Shown here: positions 49,129 through 59,621 of the stretch, one piece after another
How positions within the stretch are numbered: the stretch's first letter is position 1
Layout: each line of letters starts with the position of its first letter
Origin: Phalacrocorax aristotelis
Taxonomy: Eukaryota; Chordata; Aves; Suliformes; Phalacrocoracidae
NCBI RefSeq assembly: GCF_949628215.1
Contig: NC_134311.1
Coordinates: 62,170,205 to 62,234,204, forward strand
Direction of reading: 5' to 3'
DNA length: 64,000 nt
Made by a program: the position numbers and the translations under genes
Notes under the pieces: model-generated
What the model was told of the DNA's origin: nothing
The model's input: the letters and a program-made list of their open reading frames with translations, nothing else
Databases searched by the model: none

Positions 49129-52100
49129 GATAAAGTGTCAGTTCTTTTGCAAGAGTCTGTTACAATTTGTAGATTCCTGTGGTGCTCACTTTGCTGTTTT
49201 ATAAAGAATGCTGTATGTTCAAGAGCAAACCAGGTGAATGCCATGAAAGTGTTGCCTTTCAATGTGTTCTTGCTGTGTTTTTTACAAAGTGCTGTGTAAA
49301 CAGCTATCTCTCACTTTCTAAATGAGTAAGCTTGGCTACCTTCATTAATTATTTTTGGTTTGTTTTGTCTATCAGTGTTTGTACTGGAAGAACACCTGAA
49401 ATTCACACGAAGAGATGAATGCCTCATCATGCTGTATATTCTTTCACATATCCAAAAGCTCATTTGGTGCCCCAGTGACCTTACCATGCTGTTTTTCCTT
49501 CCTTCTATCTGCTTCTTTTTCTTCCTTTCTTTCTGTATCAATTGCAAGCAGACTGTGCTTGGCAATATTAAAAAATAATCATACATGACAGTCCAGACAA
49601 AACAATTGCAGAGACTTCAAAGAATAATTTCTTCAGTCTTCAATTCAATCTGCAACTGCAGCCTTCAGCCTGCAATTAGATGCCCAACGCTTCAGGGAAA
49701 ACATCTGTAAGAGAAGATAGTAATCCAGTATGCTATTGAGCAATCTGGTAGTATCGCCTGCACCTGGGACACTGCCTTCCCAGAAGTGTTAGAGCAGACA
49801 GTGACAGCTAAACCCAAATGCCTCATTCAGGATAAACAGACTCTGGAATGGCCACACAGCTGTGTTCACACCTCTTAGTAGTGTCAACCAGCTAATAGCA
49901 AGATTAGCATAAACATGGATCAATATAATATGGAGGGAAAGAGAAGCATAAGTATCAGCACCGTTTAGACTGATTCGACAGCTTTCAGTGTGTTTATGGC
50001 AGCAGGAGACGATGTGCCATGCAGGATGTGCAGGGCAGTCATGCGTGTTTGACAGCCATGAACATGCCCACAGCAGAAGAGCTTCAGTGCTAGGCATAAA
50101 TATGTTTAAGAAATAAGTGACACATTTGTGTACTGTTTAACTGTGATCAAATAATATCCATAATTTGTCACTCAAATTGTTTGAGTAATAACGTTTCATG
50201 TTATAGATCCACCTCTATGAATTAGTCAAGGAGTATTTGTTTAATAGTTTAAATGCCTCAATGTTTCAGGGAATCGCCAGTTAAATTTTTGATGGTTGTT
50301 TCTGCATTATTCACTCAGCTTTAATAAAGCACCTGAGGTGTTGGTCTGACTAACTTTGCTCCAACTGGTACTGTAGCAGTGTACTTACTCATGCCTCAGT
50401 CCTGTTCGATGCACCTTTCTGACAGTATTTGGATTCACAACATACCCAACGATGGCCTTGTCACCAAGTGCGCTTCTTCTTAGACTTCCCCTTCCCTGCT
50501 TTGTAATTAGTGCCTTGTGAGCAACTGTTGTTTTCTGCACTCATTAATGAAGTTTTACACATGATCTAAATATTAGCAAGAACTAAATGTGATACAAGTG
50601 TGAAATCACCCATGGTACATATAAAGCTTGATCACGAGACAGTCTAATCAGAGGCCAGTTTAAAGTGTGAAACTGCCTGCCACTGCTTAAATCAGCTTGA
50701 TTATTTAGTGAAGGGAAATGTCCCTGTGTTTTGATAGGCTTCTGTCTGCATTTATCCATTAGTCATCCTCCTGCAGGTCACCCCATTGCTTCCTAAACAC
50801 TGCAGCCCATGACTTGGGAGAAGCTGGGGGATGTCAGGAAGCAGAAGAGGGTTCGGGGCTGGGGCAGGGTAGTCCTATGGAAGGTGCTGCTGGGTCAGGA
50901 CACAGCGAGGGCACAGCTGGGTCCAAAGCACAGGAGGACATTCCAGGTCCAGCTGTGCCTGGGCACACATGTCCTGGCAGACACAGTCCCGCCAGCCCTG
51001 CTGCTGGATCTGGGAGGGTGGATCTGCTTGGAGACAGTGTGCAGGGGAGGGACCCTGAGGGTAAGTGAGATGCTTTTATCGAAGTCTCACACAGACAGGT
51101 CTCACCCCCTCCTCCATGTAGGCCAGGCTCTCATACAGGACTCAGCAGAGGTACTGGGCAGACAGTGGTTTTACCATCTGTGCCTCTTCTCAGCATCAGT
51201 AGCCAGCTGCATCTGTTTTTCTGCTGCTAGGCAGCTGCAGGAGGACGTGGTCACAATTTGCATTGCTGTCTGATCTCTTGCAGTTTCTGTAAGCCACCGG
51301 GAAAGGAACCAGAACAGGAAATATTTTCTTGAGTGCAAGGTGCGTTTTAGCAGCAGAACTGAAACCACCAATGTCAAGTCTGAAAAACAGATGGCTGATA
51401 AAAGTAAAATATAGTTCATTCAGGAAGCACATAAATTGATGCAGCATGTTAATATTTCAGAGGCTCAGGCAGCTGCACTATTTCTGATACAGTAAGACCA
51501 CCCCTTTCCTCCAGTGCACAAGCTAAGCTGCAGCTCTTGTGAGCCTGGAGAGGGTAGGATTATTCCTCTCAGCCTCTTCGTCTGTAATCTGTAGGTACCT
51601 TGGGAGGCTGTGGGCTGGCCAGCACTGGGAAAGGAAGCAAAGAATATTGTAAGGAAAACTGGTTTTGACACAGGGATCTTTATATAGCCAGCAGTACGAA
51701 TGGGACCTATTTGGCCTCATCCTGATAACATCACTTATGTGAGCAATTGCATTAAAATCAGTGACACTCTGTCTACTTGCATGGGCCTGGTAAAGGGTGG
51801 CTCCAGGGTGCCCTGGAGCAAGATGCCTTCTTGGTCTTCTTGCTGCGGTGCAGGGGCTGTCTCAGCCACTCTGGGTAAACTGGCCCTATGGTACACCTCG
51901 GGGGAGGCTGCAAACCCATGCACCCTAGAGGGCATCATCCGGCCTCACCAGCAGGCTCACAGCACTGAAGAAGCAAGATGAACGTAATCTCAAAGTCTGT
52001 CTTGAATTTGCCCTTTCTGCAGAATATCCACCTAAGCTGTGACTCCCTTACCTCTAAGCTTTATGCAGAGACTTGCTCTTCAGATTTTTCCAGCAAAAAC

Positions 52101-55100
52101 CTGACCAATTTTTGACAAAACAGCTCTTTAAAAAGTCATTTGTTCTTCAGTTAGAGGAAATTTTCTCTTAAGGAAAATATCAATTCCTGATTTGTTCTGC
52201 TAAGCAGCAGAGATATGCAGAGCACAGCAGAGATCTGCAGAGCAGGAGTGTGGTCAGCAGCTTCCTGCAGTGAAGTCAAAGCACCAATAGTTCAAATGTG
52301 GGAACTAGGCTAGGAAGCCAAAAGTATATTCCCGTATCCATGTGAAAAATCCTCCTATCACATAACAGGACCTATTAAAAAACATCTACAGGGAATCACA
52401 AATTTAATGCGGCTTCTGTAATTAGGAGTTGCATGGGTATAAAACATCTCAGATTTAAAGGATGAGTAATATTCCAAATTCTTGCAAGTAACTACAAGTC
52501 CAAATTCCTCAGCAATCTCTGAGCAGTTGCAGCCTGCTTTGAACGTGCCTTGCTTAGGATGATGAAACCAAAGAGGGTTACAGCATATTTGACTTAAAAA
52601 AAAAAAAAAAAAGTACTTTTCTTCAAAACAGTAAATGTGAGCAAACACCACAGTTGTTTGGATCTGCTTTTAGACACGAGGGTTTCAGAGTTTGGGGAAG
52701 AACGTGGCCCGTTGGGGTTCACTGCTGACAAATGCTCTCCAAGGCCTGCACCGAGGTTTGGCTCCCAGGCACCTAGGGGCAGGCAGTGCACAGAGGCAGG
52801 GGCTGGTGCTCTGCGCTGCACCTCTCTGCGGGGTGACTGCTCCAGCCCCCCCGCCGGCTTCTCGAGGCTTGTTTGGTTTGGTTTTGCTAAGCACTGCTGC
52901 TTTCGGTTCCTCTACAATAGCGGAGCTTGTGTACAGAAGGGTCAACCTCAGGTCAAGCCAAGATCTTTTATCCTTTTTTAAACCTGGTATGCAGACAAGT
53001 GTTATCCTGTAGAGATAGAGCAAATTTAGGCATTTTGAAAAAGATGCTGGAAAATGTTAGAAATAATTATTGGGTCATAGCATTTGGATCCCTTATTTTC
53101 ATGTGAGCATCATTATCGTGTTGTAAATGCAGACTAAATGCCCAGCATCCCCGAAAAGAACACAATAACATACCACATCTGGATCAGAGTGGGTTTATAA
53201 AAAGCATTATTAAAATGAGCTGACAGGATTAACCACTGTAACTGAAGAAAATAAAACCCACATTTTCCCACTGAATGTGAGCTGCACTTTTACCATATAG
53301 GGCAGTATGTGTCTCTCTTCAGTTGCTAGCAAGAATCGATCCAAACATTTTTTTTTTCCTGATTTTAACTTCAAGGCTAATCAGTGCAATCATCTCCTGT
53401 GATGATCCACAGAGCTCTGTGGTGGTGATGGTTGTTGTTTTGTTGAACACTTCCCTGAGAAATAGATTTCAGCTGGGGGCAATGTCATGTGTTGTCCCCC
53501 CTCCTGTGTCTCGTTGTTGTGTATCTAAATTCTGTGCCCAAGGGCAACTTCTTTCTCCCTGGGTATATGGGTATTTCTCTGTGTCTTTCATGCTGGGCAA
53601 AAAGTATTAAATAATTCTGACTTTGCTGCTGCTATGCTCTGATTAGGCAGCTAAAAAGGGGGGTAGCAATGACATGGAGGATTTGCTTCAGCTGCCTGCA
53701 TGCTTGCTGGGAAGCTCTCTTGGTCAGTCTGCTCAAGTGCATTCAGGAAACCTCTGTAGATTCATTCCCATCATGGTGGGCACCATGCAAACACGCAATG
53801 AGAAAGGGTGCTTGTTCTGAAGATCTTTGGTTCTGCAGAGAAAAAAACAGATATGGACTGAAGTGTGCTCAAATACATGCTGCTTTAAGTGAATTCACCC
53901 CAATAGTGGGTCTCAGAATGGCAGTCCCAGATGGCATTGGGTTTGCCAGGCCATGTTGGGCTGCTCTAAGGAGACCGCCCACTGGGGCGGGAGGTTAAGA
54001 CAAAGACCCCAGATACAGAAATGGTGGTTCCAGCAGGGTACACAGTTTGATGTCCAGCTTACTGTGCTCAAGCTCATCAGCTGAGAGGAGGTTCTCCATG
54101 AGCAAGGGACACATATGAGAGGTGATTTGTGACAATAGCCCAAGCCCACAAGCCCCTCTCCGGCTTCGCCCCAGCCCCCTGGTCACACTGTCCCAGTGAT
54201 GCCTCTATCTCCTGGTAGGGTTTAGTGACAGAGGGGGAAATCTTGTGGAAAGCCCCACTGCCTGCCCCACTCCTCCCGGCATCCAGCTTGGAGATGGCAA
54301 AGCAACCACGCTGCAACCCAGGTCCACCATGGCAAAACAAAGGGACACTCTCAGCTGTAGGAGGAGATGGTGTGGTGCTCCAGGAATGCAGCCATCAGAT
54401 AACCTGCAGGGACTCTTGGTTCAGCAGCGTAAAAAAGGTAAATTATTTCACTGGTTTACCACCACACTTTATTTTTTCCCAGTAATCATTGGTTTAAAAA
54501 ATGTCCTAGCTTGCTGAGGTTAAACTTTTGTGGCAGGTATCTTTTGTTGTGAGAAATGGAAGCAGCCTGCACTGGTACCCAGTGAAAAGATGGAAGTCTG
54601 TTGTGGACTTCCATGCAAGCTGGGATGAACCTTAAGGCTGCAGCCCATCTGTCCGTTTTGTCTTAATTTACCCAAAACTGGGGGTAGTATGACCAGTCCT
54701 GGGGTGGCCTGCTGAATACAAAGGCATTTTGAGGGCCATAGAGGACCTCAGATATGACAGGATCAGGCCCTACAGCTGCAATAGCTGATGACCAAGTATA
54801 GAGAAATTTGCATGGCTCAAATAGGTGAGAAAGGAAAGGGGACTCTAGCAACATGATACCAGGAGCTGTGTAATTTGAGTGAAGGTAGAGAGAGAGGGAA
54901 GGTGGCTCACTGGCTATGATAACTGAGTAACTCCTCTCTTTCTGCAGCTGAACTCATAGGGGACAAGGCACCCATAGCTCATCATCTTTTGAAGATGGCA
55001 GTGAAGCATCCTCTGCTGACCAGAAAAAATAGCAACTTGCATGTCAGATCTGACTTACCTGCTGGGGAGGATCAATGGGATACTGTCAGAGGGAGGAGGT

Positions 55101-55985
55101 AAGTACTGATTGTGAATATCATACAACCACCCTGGCCATGCAGTCTCCCCAACCAGCCCCACAACAGTGGACAATTTCTGAGTTGTGGTCAGAGCCTGGC
55201 AGGCCCCAGCATTTAACTGCAAGGTAGAAAAGGCAGCTGGCTGCACTGCCAGGCAGAATAGGGAACCTTTGTTCCCTACCCATGATGTCCTCAGCCTCAA
55301 AATATGGGTGGTTTTCTGGGGAAGGAAAATGGCAGGGTGCTACACATTTACCCCGGCCAACTCCCCCACTGCCTTTGCTCTGCCCAGATCCTGCGCGCTC
55401 TTTCAATGGGGCAGTATTTGTCTCCTGCAATAAGCATGAGCACACCCATGGAAGTGCAGTGAGTCAAACCACTATCCACCTTCTTTTGTAATTACCTTGA
55501 TTTTCTGGATCTCCAGCATGCCTGAGCACCTGCTTATACACTGCCAGAATTCGTCATGGGAGTGTAAAATGATGGATCCCTTCTATATCTCTGGGCTTCT
55601 TTACAAAGTGCAGGGAATCTCTGCAAAATGAGATCATTCAGCCAGAGACAGTGTGAGAGACAGCTGAAGTAAAGGATGTACACCTGCACTAGGCAGTTCA
55701 GCAGCAAATAATGAATAATTAGCTCTCTGCCTGCTGATTATCTGCCTCTGGCATGATGCCCAAGAGGGACAAGGGGAATATTTCCTTCTGCAGGTTGTTG
55801 GTAGCCTCTGAAGACTGCAGATAAGGTAAGAAGCAAAGAAAAATGTTGCTTTCCTAGACATCAGAAACGTTTCCCTTGGATCAGCCTTCTTTGTAAAAAC
55901 ACTGTTGTGCCTTTGATTTGCTAAATTGCAGACACCAACAAACCTGTAAAGTAGGTTTGTAATGTAAAACATTGAAAAAAAATTA
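49129..55985. other. Unique stretch with GC-richer patches
   Basis: No recognised gene. 50809-51273 (154 open codons on plus) is G-rich with overlapping frames and no domain. 52690-52890 is a small GC- and CpG-richer patch in which three frames on two strands are open at once, a composition effect. A 17-A run lies at 52596-52612. A two-copy 20-base tandem (AGCAGAGATATGCAGAGCAC type) lies at 52206-52245. 53.9-55.5 kb is again GC-richer without coding character. Confidence 0.4.
52206..52245 (+). repeat. Two-copy 20-base tandem repeat
   Basis: Two adjacent 20-mers differing at two positions: AGCAGAGATATGCAGAGCAC and AGCAGAGATCTGCAGAGCAG. The unit is itself built from GCAGAG words. Confidence 0.85.
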
Positions 55986-55989
55986 TGTG

Positions 55990-56240
55990 AGCCAAAAGTC
56001 TAGCTGTCTCTGGTGTAACTCAGCTGAATTAAGTGGAGTTACATGGGCAGAGGGTGGAGGCTGTGAATTTCATCAGTCTGAGAGATCTCTTTGAATCTCT
56101 CACATTTTCATAATAGAAAAAAGGAACATCTGGACATATTGTGCAAGGGCCACATTCTGCTTTCAGTTGTGTTGAGGCAAACCCAGTTGTCCCAATGGGA
56201 CTAATCAAGATTTACCCCAGGACAAACAAGAGCAGGAACT
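55990..56240. repeat. Possible ancient amniote interspersed repeat
   Basis: The phrase 'TCTGGTGTAACTCAGCTGAA', then 'TTAAGTGGAGTTACA', and further on 'GGCCACATTCTGCTTTCAGT' with 'CCAATGGGACTAATCAAG', resemble an old self-complementary repeat that is widespread in reptile and bird genomes (words like ctccattgaagtcaatggagttacaccag). I cannot name the family with confidence. Boundaries are approximate. Confidence 0.35.
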
Positions 56241-58175
56241 GCCACCATAGATTTGGCTTTGCTGCTTTGCTGTCTAACCTTAACCTGTTTGTGTCCAGCT
56301 TACACTAATTTTCTGTATTTTCCTCTTCCTGAATGAGGCACAGGAGGAGGGAAGGCAGAACTTAAGAAACCTCCAGTTTTTCCTTTGAGTGAGTTTTTAA
56401 TCGTTCTTAACATTCTCCAAAAACCTCTGTCCTGTATGTACTCTTTCAAAACGTCTTTTCTCTCTCTGGCAACCTGTAAATTACTCCTGCTACCTTCCTC
56501 CCCCTCAACATTGCTTATTCTTCTTTACTTTTCACTTCCAGTAAAGAAGAGTGAGCAACTGAGAGTTTTGTTGTTGTTTTTCTTTTCCCACTGTCTCCAA
56601 AGGTCTCAGCTAAGAAAACAAAACAAGGCAGCTCACTCAGGGTCGTGCTGGGAATTGTACTTTTCAACTGTCTCCACTGTATGCCTCTGACACTCTTCAG
56701 ACTATGAAGAGTTTAGGGAACAGGAAGAGGCTGTCAAATGCAGCAGTCTTACACTTGTTTGATTTATCTCTTATTCCTTTCCTTACTCTGTAACTACACC
56801 TTCAATTCTGTCTTCTTCTGGTCAGAGCCAAATCCAAAGCTGTGATTTTTTGAGAGTAACGAGTGAATTCAGGTGCCCAAGCGAGACTCGCAGGCAGGGC
56901 ATGATTTCTGGAGATGTGCTCTGAAGACATAAGCTCAAACTCCTTCAGCAGGGCAGCTCAAACACTTTGTGAAGGCAGGGCCTCAGTGTAAGCATCCCAA
57001 AAAGAAGGCACCAAAAAGCCCTGTGGTACAGCTTTGCATCTGGAGATGCTTGGCAGTCAGAGCCAGCCTCACTCTTTGCTGGGTGCTGCACACGGGTGCT
57101 GCCTTCTACATTTTGCTGTGACACACGAGGGCTCAGATTGTGCCTGCTCTGCTTTTCCTTCTGGAACGACTATCACAAGTCCCCTGACACCTTTTTGCTG
57201 CTGCTTATATTTATAATGGGGAAAAGCGGGTATTTGCTGCTGAAGTCCCTAGAAAAGTGTCTGCAAAGAATACAGGCAGCAGCCTTTCCTACTTGCTGTT
57301 GCCTTTCCTCCAGCTCCCTGTGCTGCTTTCCCCGGAGGCACCTGGGAGCTTGTGACATGTTGTGCTTGATGCCACTGCAATTTTAAAATAATTGTATTTG
57401 TTCCTGAGAAAGAAATGTTCTTGCCCTGGTAGACATGAAAAAGCATCTCCACACAGACATTTCTTGATACTTTTTGCCAAAACTAGACCAGTGAAGCAGG
57501 AGTTGATGCTCGAATAGCCTTGGCATAAGGACAGGCTGATGCATGTAATGCATATCATTAAAAATAGTTAGCACAAAGAAATGGTTGTTATTTCGCTCAA
57601 ATTGAGCTGGACTCAGTAGCTAATTAAGTACAGACTTTTTCCATGGTTATATGCAGTTTTCAAATTCCTATAACACAAACTGTTTTAGAGGATAAGTTAA
57701 ATACAGAATGCATTGAGTTTGGTAGAGAAAGTTTAAAGGTCTGCATTTTCCCACCAAAGCTATTTGATATCAGCTACATAGTGGGTGTGTGTGTGTGTGG
57801 AGGGGTTATGACCTCTTGTATTTTTACAACCATTGCCATGATTTCATAATACTGGCAACGGTCACTTCAAGTGAGGGACTAGACTTTATTACTATAATTA
57901 TATGCTAGTATGTGGGCATAAAACAGAAAAACTTTTCTGTAGATAAATGCCAGTAGCAAAATCCTTTTGTCCAAAAAATATTCCTTTAGTAGTGTTATGA
58001 ATATTATATTAACCTCAATAAAAGCTATGCCAGAAACGTCTAGTGTACATGGCACAAGTTCTGTGTTCTTTTCAGCAGCTGTGTTCTAAGAAATGAATAT
58101 ACTCAGTGCTGAGAGCATGCAGCACCTTTCCTTCACAAAGCATGTCAGAGATGTTCAATCATTACTTATAATGGC
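56241..58175. other. Unique stretch
   Basis: No gene recognised. 56385-56690 (plus, 101 codons) is driven by C+T-rich composition. 57034-57386 has overlapping Cys- and Leu-rich frames without a domain. A short (TG)n run lies at 57785-57799. Confidence 0.4.
57785..57799 (+). repeat. (TG)n microsatellite, about 7 units
   Basis: GTGTGTGTGTGTGTG between GTGGG and GGAGGGG. Short enough to be only mildly polymorphic. Confidence 0.8.
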
Positions 58176-58260
58176 CTATTGTGGGAGATAGTAACACCAT
58201 TTTAAATGGGGGAAACTGAGGCAGGGAGGGTAGAGTTGCATGTAGTGAATGAAATTTTGG
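58176..58260 (-). repeat. MIR/core-SINE-like relic (core only)
   Basis: 'AGTAACACCATTTTAAATGG' then 'GGGAAACTGAGGCAGGGAGG' is the antisense MIR core. The flanks no longer match, so only the core survives. Confidence 0.45.
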
Positions 58261-58818
58261 GTGCCCCCACTGCAATGTTGTGGGTATGTCTGGATAGCGT
58301 GGTGCAGGTGCAGGGTGACACAGGGCGAACCACAGGGATCCAGCCAGACCAACGCTGTTTGAGTTTCTGGGGAGGTGCAAAAGGGAAGGATGAATCCTGC
58401 AGAAGAGATGTGGCGCTGAGGTCCATCCCCACTGCCCCCAGACAAACCCCTTCTGCTGCAGGGCAGGTCATTGCCCTTGGATCCCATCCATGTGGGAGCT
58501 CCATCAGCAAAGATGAAGGAGGGGATGAGAAATCAAAGAAGACAGGAGAGTTTTGTTGAGATCCATCACTCTTCAAATATACTTGTAAGGCCTTTCGCCC
58601 AGCTATAAAAGCTGCAAAGCCACCAATGAAAGCTGCCTGCTAGTCAGCTAAGCCTGACTTGCCTGAAGCCTGGTCTTTGGGTGATGCATGAGAATAAAAT
58701 GCAGACTGGGTAGTTAACAGTCTGAGTTGAGAGATCAGCACCCAGGTAGAATGGCTTCTGCATCACAAAGAGAGCTGGAAGTGGTGGGGGCAGCTGATCT
58801 CCAAATTTGAGAAGACTA

Positions 58819-58845
58819 TGGGGTGGGGTGGTGGGGTGGGGTGGA
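58819..58845 (+). repeat. GGGTG-type G-rich tandem
   Basis: Five GGGG/GGG runs separated by TG or TGG spacers (GGGGTGGGGTGGTGGGG and on). Four or more G-runs this close fit the G-quadruplex-forming pattern on the plus strand. It lies about 160 bases before the solo LTR. Confidence 0.85.
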
Positions 58846-59006
58846 GAGAAGTTTTGCATTTTTAGCCTAAGCAAGAGGTGGCTTTGCCATCAGAAGTTAT
58901 TTCACTTGACATTTCTCCCCTCCTGAACCCGCACCAATCTCAGGCAGAGTGGGGGCTGACAGCCGGTGAGGCAGGGGCCTCAGCATGGGACTGCTCCTCT
59001 CAGCAA
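58846..59006. other. Unique spacer before the solo LTR
   Basis: No internal retroviral sequence and no polypurine tract immediately before the LTR, which supports a solitary LTR. Ends with the AGCAA that may be one half of the target-site duplication (59002-59006). Confidence 0.5.
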
Positions 59007-59279
59007 TGGCTGAGCAAGACTATACTTCTCTTGGCAGAGTTAGTTTTCTCCATAGTAGCTAGTATGGGGTTATGTTCTGGATTTGTGCTGGAAACAGTGT
59101 AGATAATTCAGGGACATTTTAGTTACTGCTGAGCAGGGCTTACAGAGTCAAGGCCCTTTCTGCTTTCTGCACCAGACCACCAGTGAGCAGGCTAGGGGTG
59201 CACAAGAAGTTGGGAGGGGGCACAGCCGGGACAGCTGACCCCAGCTGGCCAAAGGGACATTCTATACCATATGGCATCA

Positions 59280-59293
59280 TGCTCAGCATATAA
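59280..59293 (+). promoter_or_regulatory. LTR core promoter: TATA box
   Basis: CATATAAAGC preceded by GCATCATGCTCA, a near match to the CRE/AP-1-like site usually found just upstream of the TATA in this LTR family (the central CG has become CA here). If active it would start plus-strand transcripts about 25-30 bases downstream, in the purine-rich GGGAAGAAGGAGGGAAGG run. Confidence 0.5.
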
Positions 59294-59480
59294 AGCTGGG
59301 GGAAGAAGGAGGGAAGGAGGGAAGGAGTGATGTTCGGAGTGATGGCATTGGTCTTCCTTACTGACCATTATGCATGATGGAGCCCTGCTTTCCTGGAGAT
59401 GGCTGAACACCTGCCTGCCCATGGGAAATAGTGAAGGAATTCTTTGTTTGCTTTGCTTGTGTGTGTGGCTTTTGCTTTGC

Positions 59481-59490
59481 CTATTAAACT
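59481..59490 (+). terminator. LTR polyadenylation signal
   Basis: ATTAAA variant (CTATTAAACTG) inside the LTR, followed within about 50 bases by T- and GT-poor, C-rich sequence. It is in the position where this LTR family normally ends its transcript (R/U5 boundary region). Confidence 0.5.
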
Positions 59491-59621
59491 GTCTTTATCT
59501 CAACCCACAAGTTTTCTCACTTTTACCCTTCCAATTCTCTCCCCCATCCCACCGGGGCAGAGTGAGTGAGCAGCTGTGTGGGGCTTCATTGCTGGCTGGG
59601 GTTAAACCATGACAACTCACT

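Larger units (their letters stand above)
59007..59621 (+). mobile_element. Solo LTR of an avian endogenous retrovirus (TguLTR5-like)
   Basis: About 0.6 kb that follows a well-known bird LTR phrase by phrase: 'TTTGTGCTGGAAACAGTG', 'TTTTAGTTACTGCTGAGCAG', 'AGCTGACCCCAGCTGGCCAA', 'CATCATGCTCAGCATATAAA', 'CTTTCCTGGAGATGGCTGAA', 'AACTGTCTTTATCTCAACCC' and 'GGCTGGGGTTAAACCATGAC'. It has a TATA box (CATATAAAG, about 59288) and an ATTAAA poly-A signal (about 59483). No primer-binding site follows and no polypurine tract precedes, so recombination between two LTRs probably removed the provirus body. AGCAA occurs at 59002-59006 and 59622-59626 and may be a 5-bp target duplication. The exact 3' terminus (usually CA) is uncertain by a few bases. 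Family name from memory, not from a database search. No viral genes are present. Confidence 0.85.

Noticed and set aside
50809..51273. 154-codon plus-strand frame
   Set aside because: G-rich composition, an overlapping second open frame, no recognised domain and no clear splice acceptor at its start.
52637..53023. Overlapping frames of 106-114 codons on both strands
   Set aside because: Three frames are open at once over a local GC-rich patch. This is a composition effect, with no domain or splice structure.
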